Shown: piece after piece, positions 1 to 9,258 of the stretch
Position numbering within the stretch: position 1 is the first letter of the stretch
How the letters are laid out: each line of letters starts with the position of its first letter
NCBI GenBank assembly: GCA_021772615.1
Contig: JAJFLQ010000048.1
Location: 62,001 to 126,000, forward strand
From: Verrucomicrobiota bacterium
GTDB lineage: Bacteria; Verrucomicrobiota; Lentisphaeria; JABSQK01; JAJFLO01
Direction of reading: 5' to 3'
DNA length: 64,000 bases
Program-made: the position numbers and the translations under genes
Notes under the pieces: generated by a model
Told to the model about the DNA's origin: nothing
What the model saw: only the letters and a program-made list of their open reading frames with translations
The model's database searches: none

Positions 1-933
1 AAGGGCATGAACCCTCACCATCAGACCGTCCGCGAATTGTTGACGTTTACGCGGAAGGCGACCCGTTATGCACGCCGCCTGATCCGCGAAAAACAATACG
101 ATCTCATCCACGCATTCTTCGGTATTCCCTGTGGTGTCATGGCCCGTTTCCTGGGTTTGCCCTACATCGTCTCCCTGCGCGGCAGCGACGTGCCGTTTTT
201 CAATCCACGCTTCAGGTTGCTGGACATCGTTTTTTTTCGGGCTCTGAGCCGCCGAATATGGTGCCGCGCGCATGCAGTAACAGCGAATTCGGACGGATTG
301 CGGGAGCTGGCCATGGAGGTGAACGCGGGTATTGATATACAGATAATCTGCAACGGTGTAGACTGTGACGCATTTCGACCGCTTCGTGTGTCCGCCAAAC
401 CTGTTGAGCCAGGCAAACTGCGGCTTGTGTCGACCGGGCGCCTTACGAAGCGGAAAGGATATGAGTACCTGTTTCGCGCGATTCATGGAATGGACGGTAT
501 CGAAGTCATACTGATCGGGGACGGAGATTTGCGCGACAGCTTGATGGAGCAGGCGCGCGGCATGAACCTGCAGGTTGAGTTTCGTGGGGCGCTGGGGCAC
601 GACGCGATGTTGGAGGAATTGTCGCTTGCGGACGTCTTCGTCGCACCGTCCCTGAATGAAGGGATGAGCAATTCCGTACTCGAGGCGATGGCATGTGGAT
701 TGCCGATTGTGATGACAGACGTAGGTGGCAGCAGCGAATTGATCGACGGCAACGGTTTCGTGGTCCCGACGCGTTCGCCGGACGCCTTGCGCGAAGCGTT
801 GAATACGTACCGGAACGATTCATGCCGGTTGAGGCAGCACAGTGAGAAATCCATGGAGCAGGCCAAACAATTCAGTTGGCGCAACGTTTCATGTGAGATA
901 ATGGCATTGTATCGTCGTTGTCTGCAAATATGA
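1..933 (+). CDS. Glycosyltransferase family 4 (5' end cut by window)
   Basis: The reading frame is open from base 1, and the first ATG (base 7) falls inside the N-terminal Rossmann domain, so the true start lies left of the window. Visible: the end of the acceptor domain with LRGSDVPFFN, then a GT4 nucleotide-sugar domain with STGRLTKRKGYEYLFRA and the donor-site motif NEGMSNSVLEAMACGLPIV, whose two Glu residues are typical of retaining GT-B enzymes. The family transfers sugars from NDP-sugars to glycan or lipid acceptors at the cytoplasmic membrane. It probably belongs with the other glycosyltransferases at 7-14 kb. Acceptor and donor cannot be told. Confidence 0.88.
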   Translation, partial: KGMNPHHQTVRELLTFTRKATRYARRLIREKQYDLIHAFFGIPCGVMARFLGLPYIVSLRGSDVPFFNPRFRLLDIVFFRALSRRIWCRAHAVTANSDGLRELAMEVNAGIDIQIICNGVDCDAFRPLRVSAKPVEPGKLRLVSTGRLTKRKGYEYLFRAIHGMDGIEVILIGDGDLRDSLMEQARGMNLQVEFRGALGHDAMLEELSLADVFVAPSLNEGMSNSVLEAMACGLPIVMTDVGGSSELIDGNGFVVPTRSPDALREALNTYRNDSCRLRQHSEKSMEQAKQFSWRNVSCEIMALYRRCLQI

Positions 934-984
934 TCGCCCCGCACGCATCTCGGAACTGGCGACAACGCCGATAAGGAACCGGTT

Positions 985-2349
985 ATGACCGTGACAGATC
1001 CAGATAAAGCCCGTTCGAAGAATCGGTTCGGTGCATTCCCGGTCGGATTCTTTCTCGTCGCCATCATAGGTATTTGTCTGGCAATTGTCGCCGCCGCGGT
1101 CTCCGGATGCAGGACGTTGTCCGACATCCGCGAACGTTACCTTACCAGCCTGGCTCACGAAACGTTTCGATCGGTCTTTATCCAGATTCGGAGGCATTCG
1201 CGCCCAGCGCCCGGGGCCGGTTTGTTTCGAAGAGGGCGGCGCGGCCAATTTCACGATCCCGACTTCTGGCAGGCAGTGCTCGATGAGATCTATCCGGAAT
1301 ACGACGGGCAGGTGGTTTTTCTCGCTGTTGTCGACACCGCCGGTGGGGTCGTGGCCGATGCGGGCGAACCGCCCGAACAGTACGCGCGGCACGCGCCCGG
1401 GATCCATCGTCTCGGAGACAGATCGATATTTATCTTCGAAACAGACTTTCGGCCGCCGCCCGGTGGGCCGCCCCGACGACATGACCGGGATGACATCGGC
1501 GGGTGGCGATTTCGAGTGGGACTGAAGACGGAGCCGGCGGATTTCATCGTACGGCTGGGATATACGTATGCGGCGTTGTCGGCCGTGGCAATCGTGACGC
1601 TGATCGTGCTGACGTCGGTGTTTCTTCGCACCTTGCGACGATTTATCGCGCTGCAGGAACATGAGAAATCGCAGCGACATCTAACAGCCCTGGGAAAGAT
1701 GGGCGCGACGCTGGCTCATGAGATTCGCAACCCGCTCGGCGCCATCAAAGGACTGACTCAGGTTGTCCAGGAGGATCTGCCGCCGGACCACAGCGCACAC
1801 GCGTCATTGACGACGGTGGTTCGCGAAACGCAACGGTTGGAACAATTGGTCACCGACCTGCTGGAGTATGCAAAGCCCGGGAATGTCACAACGGTGAAGA
1901 TCAATGTGAACGACATGGCGGCCGAAGTTGCCGCGTTGGTCGCGTACCGCGCGACGGAGGTCGGCGTGACAGTCCGGGTGGGGCGTAACGATGCCGATCC
2001 TGTGATTGTATCGGACGAACGCGGATTGCGCCAGGTTTTGCTGAACGTGGTGATCAATGCGGTGGAGATGAGCGCTGCCGGCGACGCCGTCACCGTCAGC
2101 AATCGAATCGATATGGCCGATAATGCATGCGTTATAGAGGTTACGGACGCGGGCCAAGGGCTGGGTGACCGCAATCCGGAGGAGTTTTTCGAACCGTTCG
2201 TTACAACCAGGATGAAAGGCGCCGGTTTGGGGCTGTCCATTGCCCGGAAGATCGTCGATGGTCTTGGTGGTACGATCAGCCTGGCCAATAACGTCAAACG
2301 GGGTGCGCGGTGTGTGATCACGGTCCCGGCGAACCGCTCGTCCTCATAA
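985..2349 (+). CDS. Membrane sensor histidine kinase (NtrB/ZraS type)
   Basis: 454 aa. A transmembrane segment at about 16-40, an extracytoplasmic sensor region of about 150 residues with no recognised fold, and a second transmembrane segment at about 192-214. The HisKA H-box is LAHEIRNPLGAIKG (phosphorylated His about 245), followed by a HATPase_c domain with N-box (VVINAVEMS), DAGQG and GAGLGLSIARKIV. An AAGGA ribosome site sits 8 nt before the ATG. It lies 22 bp upstream of an NtrC-type regulator and should be its phosphodonor. The signal sensed is unknown. Confidence 0.93.
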   Translation: MTVTDPDKARSKNRFGAFPVGFFLVAIIGICLAIVAAAVSGCRTLSDIRERYLTSLAHETFRSVFIQIRRHSRPAPGAGLFRRGRRGQFHDPDFWQAVLDEIYPEYDGQVVFLAVVDTAGGVVADAGEPPEQYARHAPGIHRLGDRSIFIFETDFRPPPGGPPRRHDRDDIGGWRFRVGLKTEPADFIVRLGYTYAALSAVAIVTLIVLTSVFLRTLRRFIALQEHEKSQRHLTALGKMGATLAHEIRNPLGAIKGLTQVVQEDLPPDHSAHASLTTVVRETQRLEQLVTDLLEYAKPGNVTTVKINVNDMAAEVAALVAYRATEVGVTVRVGRNDADPVIVSDERGLRQVLLNVVINAVEMSAAGDAVTVSNRIDMADNACVIEVTDAGQGLGDRNPEEFFEPFVTTRMKGAGLGLSIARKIVDGLGGTISLANNVKRGARCVITVPANRSSS

Positions 2350-2371
2350 GACGCACGAACATGGACGCACT

Positions 2372-3712
2372 ATGAAATCCGCAATTCTTATCGTCGACGA
2401 TGAAGCTGCCCAGCGGCAGTTGCTCACCAGTGTTCTCGCAAAGCAGTATGTCGTCGAAACAGCGGAAAACGGCGTCGAGGCAATCAAACGCCTCGGCGCA
2501 CGTCGATTCGATCTCGTGATCACCGATGAGCGTATGCCGGAGATGAACGGCATCGCGTTGATTCAATGGCTGCGCTGCAACACACCGGCGACGCCAATCA
2601 TTGTACTCACAGCCTATGGTTCGATCAAGACAGCGGTCGAGGCGATCAAGCTCGGCGCCGATGAATATCTTACCAAGCCGTTACGGGACCCTAATGAATT
2701 ACGGCAGACGGTACGAAAGGTGCTTTGTGAACGGCGTGCGGTACCCCATGAAGCGGCGGTAGACGATGCGACTGCCAATGAGTCCGGCACGGATATCATC
2801 GTCCGAAGCGCAGCCATGACCCATGTCGTCAATCTTGCCGAGAAAGTCGCCGTACAGCCGACGACCCTGCTGATTACCGGTGAATCCGGCGTTGGCAAGG
2901 AGGTCTTGGCCCGCTTTGTTCACGCCCGCAGCCGACGGAGCGAACAACCGTTTGTGGCCGTGAATTGCGCAGCATTGACCGAGACCCTGCTGAGTTCGGA
3001 GTTGTTCGGTCATGAGAAGGGGGCTTTTACGGGGGCCGCAGACACGAAGCGTGGTCGGTTCGAGCTGGCCGACGGCGGCACATTGTTTCTCGACGAGATC
3101 GGAGAAATGAGTGTGGACCTGCAGACCACGTTTCTGCGCGTGCTCCAGGAACAGCAATTCGAACGGGTCGGCGGCTCCCGGACAATAACTGTGGACGTAC
3201 GCGTCATTGCGGCTACCAATCGCGATCTCCAACAATCTATACGCGACGGTCTGTTCCGTGAAGACCTCTATTATCGGCTGAATGTTTTCCCGCTACATAT
3301 CCCGCCGTTACGTGAGCGGCGGGACGATATTGAGCCGTTGTCGGAGTATTTCCTCAACCGCCTCTCGGTGCGGATGGGGCACGGTCTGAAGTCGCTAGAT
3401 CCACACGTGAAGCAGGTGTTTCACACCTACGATTGGCCGGGAAACATACGTGAACTGCAGAATGCGATTGAACGCGCGCTGATCGTGGCCGTAGGCGACG
3501 TGATTTTACCTGCCGACCTGCCGCATCAACTGTTGCAGCAGCATGGAGGAGGCAGCGCCGGGAGGACGCTGTCTGATTTCGAAAAAGACGCCATACTCAA
3601 AGCGCTATCCGACAACGGCAACGACCGCCGCAAGGCCGCCGATCAATTGGGCATTAGCCTGCGCACGCTGCAATCGCGCCTGAAGGAATACGGCCTTACC
3701 AGGCGCCAATGA
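2372..3712 (+). CDS. Sigma54-dependent response regulator (NtrC family)
   Basis: 446 aa with the canonical three-domain layout. The receiver has acidic pair D9-D10, phosphoacceptor D52 in LVITDERMP, and the LTKPL lysine. The AAA+ domain has Walker A GESGVGKE, the sigma54-contact loop GAFTGA, and Walker [14 protein letters not shown] Fis-type helix-turn-helix ends the protein ([20 protein letters not shown]). It activates sigma54 RNA polymerase after phosphorylation by the upstream kinase. The next gene downstream has a good -24/-12 promoter at 4442-4457, making it the most obvious target. Confidence 0.96.
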   Translation: MKSAILIVDDEAAQRQLLTSVLAKQYVVETAENGVEAIKRLGARRFDLVITDERMPEMNGIALIQWLRCNTPATPIIVLTAYGSIKTAVEAIKLGADEYLTKPLRDPNELRQTVRKVLCERRAVPHEAAVDDATANESGTDIIVRSAAMTHVVNLAEKVAVQPTTLLITGESGVGKEVLARFVHARSRRSEQPFVAVNCAALTETLLSSELFGHEKGAFTGAADTKRGRFELADGGTLFLDEIGEMSVDLQTTFLRVLQEQQFERVGGSRTITVDVRVIAATNRDLQQSIRDGLFREDLYYRLNVFPLHIPPLRERRDDIEPLSEYFLNRLSVRMGHGLKSLDPHVKQVFHTYDWPGNIRELQNAIERALIVAVGDVILPADLPHQLLQQHGGGSAGRTLSDFEKDAILKALSDNGNDRRKAADQLGISLRTLQSRLKEYGLTRRQ

Positions 3713-3885
3713 CCACTGAACAGAGTTAAGACGCCTCGCCTGTCCTCCGCGTTCTGGACGAATCCCGCGATGGGTGCAACACAAAAAGGTTGCGGGCGTT
3801 TTTCCACAGAACTGTTTACCGTGTTTCGGTGTCTGAGTACCGTTTTTCTGGGGCACTGATGTTTTGATCCAGGCTTTAGCCCAAT

Positions 3886-3960
3886 CTGGACGGACACGGT
3901 CCGCTGTGTCCGAAATACCGGATTTTCCTGGAGGGATACAGTCCTCTGTGTCCGAAATAC
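3886..3960. repeat. Two tandem 33-bp palindromic repeat units
   Basis: Units at 3886-3918 and 3928-3960 differ at few positions, repeat at a 42-bp period, and both end in CTGTGTCCGAAATAC. Each centre folds into a hairpin; in the second unit GGATACAG and CTGTGTCC pair across a TCCT loop. A third copy lies 43 kb away at 46962-46994. The family differs in sequence from the RAYT-linked repeats elsewhere in the window. Confidence 0.8.
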
Positions 3961-4441
3961 GTCGGGGTGTGCGGTCGCGGAGAGAGGCCTGCGACCCTCC
4001 ACTTGAACTTTTCGTGCGACGCGCGCGGGCGGGTAGCGCCTTAATTCAACGGCAGTGGGCTTTAGCCGGGACGCGTTCGCCCGCGTAGCCAATTTGTGTA
4101 GGCTACGCCTTCCGATCCCGCGGGATCGGTATTGGCTTCCGACTGAAGTCGGTACTCAGACAGATCGCTCGTTGCGCAAGACAGGAACGGTATGCGAGTT
4201 CCATGTGATTGCAGGATTGCGACTTCTCCTGCATTTATCCGACAATGCGTACGCTTCCGGACCTGGTCATCGATACCACGATGCCGGAGACTCGTGCAAA
4301 TCCTGCACTTCCGCGGCAGACGACATGCAGATCTCACAGAACACCGGTTTTTCTACTCTCCTCAGAGATGTCTCCATGATATTTTTTAAGTCATTTAATT
4401 AAAGTCTGTTACAATGCTTTTTCTTTGAATATTTTTGTTAT

Positions 4442-4457
4442 TGGCATCGACGTTGCT
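4442..4457 (+). promoter_or_regulatory. Sigma54 (-24/-12) promoter
   Basis: TGGCATCGACGTTGCT matches the sigma54 consensus TGGCAC-N5-TTGCW at all key bases, with GG and GC separated by exactly 10 bp. It lies about 98 bp before the EF-hand gene, with an AT-rich flank upstream. An NtrC-family activator is encoded just upstream, which supports function. Confidence 0.72.
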
Positions 4458-4554
4458 AACGTTCAAACAGCCGGCCGGCAACAGGTGACACAACATTCAT
4501 GCGGCGCAATCAGCCGTACAACAACGCAACCACATTGAAAAGGAAAAAGTTATC

Positions 4555-5355
4555 ATGAAAAAGAAAAGAGTCTTAAACCTGAAATCCGCAGCAGCGATCA
4601 CGGGAATTTGCATCATCGGCGTCCTGGCGGCTTTGCCGTCGATGGCACGAGGACGGCATGCAAAAGCGTCGTCCGATGACTTTCGGGAGGGCTCGGGGCC
4701 TGCGCGGTGCCATGGCTTGCGGCAGGCATTCCGGGATCCAGCAGCTGCGTTTGATCGCATGGATGCAAACGATGACGACGTCGTCACTGCAGACGAGTTT
4801 CGCGGTCCTGACACGCATTTTGACGTGATCGACGCCGACGGTAGTGGCGGCATTGTCTTCGGCGAGTTCGAGATTGGCCCGGTGCGTCTGGCGATCGAGA
4901 AGATGGACGCCGACGGCGACGGCGCCATCTCCGCTGCGGAGTTTCGCGGACCATCGCGACGTTTCGACGCGATCGACGCCAACGATGACCGCGTGCTCAC
5001 GTTTGTGGAAATGGAAAACGGCTTCGAGAACGCACGCCGGCGCTGCGGACGCGATAAAGCAGGACGATTCAGTCGCATGGACGGCGACGGTGACGGTCTG
5101 ATTTCCGCGGAAGAGTTCAGAGGTCCGGAGAGCCGGTTCGATCACGCGGATCTGGATGGCGACGGTGCGATATCTCGCGAGGAGATGGCGGAGGCATTTG
5201 CAAATCGCCGCTTGATGAAGATGGACGACAATGGCGATGACCGGATATCGCTGGACGAGTTTGCCGGTACTGCGGAGCGATTTGATGCGCTCGACACCAA
5301 TGGCGACGGCGCTCTTGATATTGATGAACTGGTCCAGTCGTTCGAATCCCGCTAG
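4555..5355 (+). CDS. Secreted protein with eight EF-hand repeats
   Basis: 266 aa. Residues 1-31 are a signal peptide (KKKR start, hydrophobic core, cleavage near ARG). The rest is almost entirely EF-hand loops of DxDxDG type: about 70 DANDDD, 93 DADGSG, 118 DADGDG, 141 DANDDR, 176 DGDGDG, 199 DLDGDG, 224 DDNGDD and 247 DTNGDG. Each is followed by a loop-12 Glu, often in a repeated EFRGP context. The protein should bind several Ca2+ ions in the periplasm or outside the cell; its partner is unknown. AAGGA lies at 4540-4544, the gene sits behind a sigma54 promoter, and a strong terminator follows, so it is probably monocistronic. Confidence 0.9.
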   Translation: MKKKRVLNLKSAAAITGICIIGVLAALPSMARGRHAKASSDDFREGSGPARCHGLRQAFRDPAAAFDRMDANDDDVVTADEFRGPDTHFDVIDADGSGGIVFGEFEIGPVRLAIEKMDADGDGAISAAEFRGPSRRFDAIDANDDRVLTFVEMENGFENARRRCGRDKAGRFSRMDGDGDGLISAEEFRGPESRFDHADLDGDGAISREEMAEAFANRRLMKMDDNGDDRISLDEFAGTAERFDALDTNGDGALDIDELVQSFESR

Positions 5356-5371
5356 TCGATGCATTGACGTA

Positions 5372-5412
5372 CGCGGCCAGACGCCTTACCGGTCTGGCCG
5401 CGTATTTGTTTT
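5372..5412 (+). terminator. Rho-independent terminator of the EF-hand gene
   Basis: A perfect 11-bp stem (5372-5382 with 5392-5402, arm CGCGGCCAGAC) with a 9-nt loop, followed by TATTTGTTTT. It begins 16 bp after the stop codon of the EF-hand gene. Confidence 0.9.
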
Positions 5413-5526
5413 GACCGGCTCAACGGCTAAATTAGCGTTTACAGCGAACACCGCCGACTGCTGATCGACACGTTTTGCAACGGGCTCATTTTGCGAACTC
5501 GTAGAATTCACGTACGAGCAGGGAAC

Positions 5527-5570
5527 CGCGAATGGACGCCAATAAACGCCAATTAGAATATGGATTCGCG
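5527..5570. repeat. 10-bp periodic CGCSAATNRA repeat with inverted end
   Basis: Three consecutive 10-bp units (CGCGAATGGA, CGCCAATAAA, CGCCAATTAG) run from 5527 to 5556. ATTCGCG at 5564-5570 is the inverse of the first CGCGAAT, so the whole element can fold back. It lies in the roughly 300-bp gap before the HTTM gene pair. Confidence 0.55.
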
Positions 5571-5653
5571 TTTATATGGCGGTTCGCTTCACAGTCGTTA
5601 TATCTCGCCGCCGATGATGGGGGCAGATTGCGATCCAGGATGGCTCCACTACC

Positions 5654-6124
5654 ATGATCTACCGGGGAATACTTACCGTTCTCATTATCGCGGTTGTTGC
5701 AGTTGACCTGCCACTCAAGGTCCTGTGGTTGCTGACCCTGGTAAACTTGCTCGTCGAGGAAAACTTCCCGTTCTCCCATTTTCCCATGTATTCGTCGTTT
5801 TCGCGTTTCACATATTACATATATGTGACGAACGAGTACGATGTGCCGATACCAATGAAACGTGTTTTCGGCATCGAGGCGTCGTTCCTGAAAAAGGTAT
5901 ATGATCGCGACGTGAGAAGCGGAAGATCGCGGCGTATGCGGACGCTGACGCAGCCGGAACTGGCAGACGCAGGACGAATGGCACTGGCATTTCTAAGGGG
6001 TCGTCCTGCCCCTGCGACATCGAATCCTGCGCTGTACCAGCGTCTCCGGTTGTACCAGGTAAATATCCAACTCGTGGATAAGACGATCCAACGCAACCGA
6101 ATGCTTATCGCTGAGACAGAGTGA
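5654..6124 (+). CDS. Small membrane protein, partner of HTTM protein
   Basis: 156 aa. An N-terminal hydrophobic stretch (about 2-33) is followed by the motif NFPFSHFPMYSSF, which I associate with short proteins encoded beside HTTM (VKGC-like) membrane proteins; the remainder is soluble and basic. Its stop overlaps the GTG start of the next gene, indicating translational coupling. Exact function is unknown; it may be a subunit or substrate-handling partner of the downstream protein. The ATG start is the only reasonable one, though its ribosome site is weak. Confidence 0.7.
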   Translation: MIYRGILTVLIIAVVAVDLPLKVLWLLTLVNLLVEENFPFSHFPMYSSFSRFTYYIYVTNEYDVPIPMKRVFGIEASFLKKVYDRDVRSGRSRRMRTLTQPELADAGRMALAFLRGRPAPATSNPALYQRLRLYQVNIQLVDKTIQRNRMLIAETE

Positions 6125-7005
6125 CGCTGCCATTCATCCCATCGATATCTCTCGCACCGTACGAGATTTGCTTTATCCGTCTGTTCTTCGCTTTGGTTGT
6201 CTGGCGGCGACTGCCGCAGAAAATTATCTTTGCCGCCCAACCGTGCCCGGCGGGTCTGGCGCGACTCGTTGATCTCCGGTTTCTCGCCAATCCAGTGTTA
6301 TACCACCGTTTGCGATCGGTTGCGTGCATGTGTCTGGTTTGCTACGTTACCGGTTTCTTTCTGTCGTTCGTTACAGTGTACCTTTTTGTGTTGGTCACCG
6401 CATACGGTAGCCTGCGTAATTCGCAGGGGGCGAGCGACCACACGAAGCAGGTACTGGCATTGATACTTCTGGTACAGGCGACCGTCTACGTATTCCGTGA
6501 CTGCAATCACGTGTTCAATCCGGGTTTTCAATTCGCAGGAGGAGCAGGTTATGACCAGATAGCGGTGTTCTGGTCTCAGCAGGCAATCATCGCCGTTTAC
6601 TTCACTTCTGCACTGACGAAATTGAAACGATCACGTGGGCTGTGGGTGTGGAAGTGTGCTTATATCGCGATACAGTTGCTGAAAACCAGCGAGCAGCAGT
6701 ATCACAGTAGTCACGACGCAAAGCACCTGGAAAACGCCGGGGCACTGGCTCGGAAGGCCGTCCGCTACCCGAACCTTACCCGTTTGGCATTGAGCCTCGG
6801 GCTGTTTCTGGAATTTTTCTCACCCCTCATGTTGTATAGTCGTAAGACCATTGTCGCAGGCGGCGTGTTGTTGTTCATTTTTCATCACGTGAACGCGCGT
6901 TACATGCGACTCACATTCAATGATCTTAAATGGTGTGTCGTGATTTTTCTGGTAAACGTTCCGTATCTTATCAACGCGTTTCTAATCCATCCATTTCGTT
7001 CATGA
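6121..7005 (+). CDS. HTTM-domain (VKGC-like) membrane protein
   Basis: 294 aa starting at a GTG that overlaps the preceding stop. Several transmembrane helices are visible (about 15-30, 65-95, 110-128, 205-225, 240-260, 272-290). Conserved-looking segments are FRDCNHVFNPGFQFAGGAGYD and FHHVNARYMRLTFND. The layout resembles the HTTM family, related to vitamin K-dependent gamma-carboxylase, whose bacterial members mostly lack an assigned reaction. Together with the preceding gene it forms a two-gene unit. Family assignment rests on overall pattern, not on a catalytic motif. Confidence 0.68.
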   Translation: MTLPFIPSISLAPYEICFIRLFFALVVWRRLPQKIIFAAQPCPAGLARLVDLRFLANPVLYHRLRSVACMCLVCYVTGFFLSFVTVYLFVLVTAYGSLRNSQGASDHTKQVLALILLVQATVYVFRDCNHVFNPGFQFAGGAGYDQIAVFWSQQAIIAVYFTSALTKLKRSRGLWVWKCAYIAIQLLKTSEQQYHSSHDAKHLENAGALARKAVRYPNLTRLALSLGLFLEFFSPLMLYSRKTIVAGGVLLFIFHHVNARYMRLTFNDLKWCVVIFLVNVPYLINAFLIHPFRS

Positions 7006-7084
7006 ACCTGCAACGAGCCGACTTTGCCAATAACAGCAGTTCCAGGCCTGATAGCAGCCGCTGCCCGGCTCTCATGGAGCGGGT

Positions 7085-8449
7085 GTGTCTGTGACACCAA
7101 GCGCAAATAGCTGCGATCCCGGCGCCGCGGGCGTCAAACCGTCCGCGTGGCCCGGTACGCAACGTCTTGATGCGACCGCTGATCTCGTTCTGGTTTGTCC
7201 GCACCTCGGCGACGGCGGTGTGCAACGCGTTGTCACGATTCTGGCGAATGCGTGGAACCAGGAAGGTCGTCGGGTCTGTGTTGTGACCTTGTTCGAGAAT
7301 ACAGTGGCCTACGAACTGGACCCCGGCGTGGTGCATATTTCTACTGTCAGTACCTGGCAGGTGAAGGTGATCGAGGCGTTGCGCCGGTTCGCGGGCCATG
7401 TCCGGACGCCGATAAGGCACGTGATGCGTATGCTGTTCTCGTCCGGGCGCGCCTCGAATGAAAGCGCAATCTGGCGTCTCCTCAAACGGCTCACCTATCC
7501 ATTCATACCGGCCGTGTACTTCCCTCTTCATATCCGCGTCCACGCATTGCGGTCGATAATCAGGCGGACGAAAGCCCCCGTTGTCGTTGGCTTTTGCGGT
7601 TCGACCAATATCATGACAGTAATGGCTGCCCGGCCGTTGCAATGCCGCGTCATTATATCCGAACGAAATGATCCCGCTCGCCAGGCGCTCAAATACCCGT
7701 GGGATTCGCTCAGGCCGCTATACTATAATCTTGCAGACATCGTTACCGCCAACACCCGCGGCGCGCTGGAGGCGATGCGCACCTACGTAGATTCGCGGAA
7801 AATGGTGTTTGTGCCCAATCCACTCCTCCCCGGCAATATGCCGGCGGATCATGCGCGCAGCCGAATACTCGAGAGCCCCACGATATTGATCGTGGGCCGA
7901 CTGCATTATCAGAAGGCACACGATGTCTTGTTCGACGCATTCGCGCTTCTTGGAGAGAGTTGCTCGGAATGGCGGCTGTCGATTGTGGGCCGCGGCAGTG
8001 AAGAAGCGAACCTCTGCCGACAAGCAAAAAGCCTGGGCATTTCGGAGCGTATTGTATGGCACGGTCAGGTACCGGATCCGTTGCCATACTACCACGATGC
8101 TGAAATCTTCGTTCTTCCGTCCCGTCACGAGGGCACGCCAAATGCTTTGCTGGAGGCGATGAACTGCGGCATGGCGGTAATCATAAGCGACGCGTCGCCC
8201 GGACCGTTGGAACTGATCGACGACGGTAAAAGCGGTATCGTGGTTCCCAAAGAAGACCCGGCACGTCTTGCCAAAGCCATTACACGGTTGGCCGCCGATC
8301 CGGTATTGCGACAAACTCTGGGACAGGCGGCGAGGCAGAAGGTGTCTGCCTACAGTCTGCCGCGCGCCATCCAGGTATGGGAGCGGCTCATTGGCTGGCA
8401 GCCGGAGGCGGACGAATCTGCGCACGCAGGAGACGCTGAACCGCGGTAG
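7085..8449 (+). CDS. Glycosyltransferase family 4
   Basis: 454 aa, GTG start with GGAG at 7075-7078. An N-terminal Rossmann domain contains the glycine loop LGDGGVQRVV; the C-terminal GT4 domain has IVGRLHYQKAHDVLFDAF, and the donor site HEGTPNALLEAMNCGMAV carries the paired Glu of the family. The region around residues 100-150 is an unusually long helical insertion between the fold elements. It probably adds a sugar to a lipid-linked or surface glycan, as part of the scattered glycosyltransferase set in 0-14 kb. Confidence 0.92.
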   Translation: MSVTPSANSCDPGAAGVKPSAWPGTQRLDATADLVLVCPHLGDGGVQRVVTILANAWNQEGRRVCVVTLFENTVAYELDPGVVHISTVSTWQVKVIEALRRFAGHVRTPIRHVMRMLFSSGRASNESAIWRLLKRLTYPFIPAVYFPLHIRVHALRSIIRRTKAPVVVGFCGSTNIMTVMAARPLQCRVIISERNDPARQALKYPWDSLRPLYYNLADIVTANTRGALEAMRTYVDSRKMVFVPNPLLPGNMPADHARSRILESPTILIVGRLHYQKAHDVLFDAFALLGESCSEWRLSIVGRGSEEANLCRQAKSLGISERIVWHGQVPDPLPYYHDAEIFVLPSRHEGTPNALLEAMNCGMAVIISDASPGPLELIDDGKSGIVVPKEDPARLAKAITRLAADPVLRQTLGQAARQKVSAYSLPRAIQVWERLIGWQPEADESAHAGDAEPR

Positions 8450-8670
8450 TCTCCATGCAATGATCTCTGTGGTTCAGAATGTACGCTGAGGTGTCAAGGT
8501 TACGCGTCGCATGGACGTAGTTGCCCAGATTCGCCGTGGGGCGCGATGTATCATACTAATAGTGACGCTCCGTTCCACGACGCACAGAGGCGACAGGGCT
8601 CGTGCACCGCTGCTTAACTCGCACTCCGTTACGCCTACGGTAATGTATCAGCGTACCGCCTCATCGTGTT

Positions 8671-8790
8671 GTTGGGGTTCACACTTTAGTGTGGGGTTCA
8701 CGGCACGTTGCGCAATACTCGCGGCATGACATGGCGCAAGCACGCTGAAGCGCGAACTCCAATGGACCGTTGTTCACAACTTCGGTTGTG
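8671..8790. repeat. REP-like palindromes (BIME) F1, R1, F2
   Basis: Three copies of a REP-like unit with head GGAGTTC followed by a hairpin. Forward hairpin 8680-8693 is CACACT-TT-AGTGTG. The inverted copy at 8741-8754 reads CGCGCT-TC-AGCGTG on the other strand. A third hairpin, 8775-8790, is CACAAC-TTCG-GTTGTG. The tail GTTCACGGCACGTTGCGCA follows the first. The first two form an inverted pair with heads outward. The stems differ in sequence but keep pairing. Confidence 0.85.
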
Positions 8791-8805
8791 CATTCAAGCG
8801 AAATA

Positions 8806-9012
8806 ATGGGATACGAACTATATATCACGCGAGCCGAAATGAATTCGCAATCTTTAGACGTTGCGATTCCAGAAAATGAGTGGTTAGCCGTCGCAGAAGG
8901 CGACCATGACCGAGGAAATGTTGTTGTTCCTGAAGAACCTAGAGAAATAGATTCATCTAGAGATAAGAGACCTTGGTGGAGGCGAGTATTTGGAACCAGG
9001 AGATGCACATAG
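8806..9012 (+). CDS. Short MGYELYITRA-family protein, probably truncated
   Basis: 68 aa. The N-terminus MGYELYITRAEMN and the segment PENEWLAVAEGD resemble a widespread family of small uncharacterised proteins beginning MxYxLxITRA and carrying an EEWLA motif. Those I recall are longer, so this copy is probably a truncated remnant; after residue 35 the sequence becomes charged and ends in RRVFGTRRCT. It starts 16 bp after a REP-like hairpin inside the accessory block. The ribosome site is not clear. Confidence 0.5.
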   Translation: MGYELYITRAEMNSQSLDVAIPENEWLAVAEGDHDRGNVVVPEEPREIDSSRDKRPWWRRVFGTRRCT

Positions 9013-9258
9013 ATCCCTTACCGCTCCGCTTCGGGGGAGCACGCAGCCCTTGACTGTTTGCGCAGTCCGCTGTCGCGACCGGCCCGGAAGCGTCAGAGTT
9101 CAACTGTGCTGCCGTTTGATAGCCGCTGTACTTCGTGCTGTGGTTAACCAGCTATTGGCTGTGAGTGGCTGTCGGCCGAAGCAGTGCGGGGAGCAAGCGC
9201 AATCTCTACCCGAAGCCACTCGGCTCCGAGCCTATCGAACAAAGGGAAAATTAAACAG

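Larger units (their letters stand above)
3713..4554. other. Intergenic region, 842 bp
   Basis: No convincing coding sequence. It holds two tandem 33-bp palindrome-containing repeat units (3886-3960, listed separately), a short perfect palindrome around 4115-4133 (CCGATCCCGCGGGATCGG), then an AT-rich stretch ending in a sigma54 promoter in front of the EF-hand gene. Confidence 0.7.
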
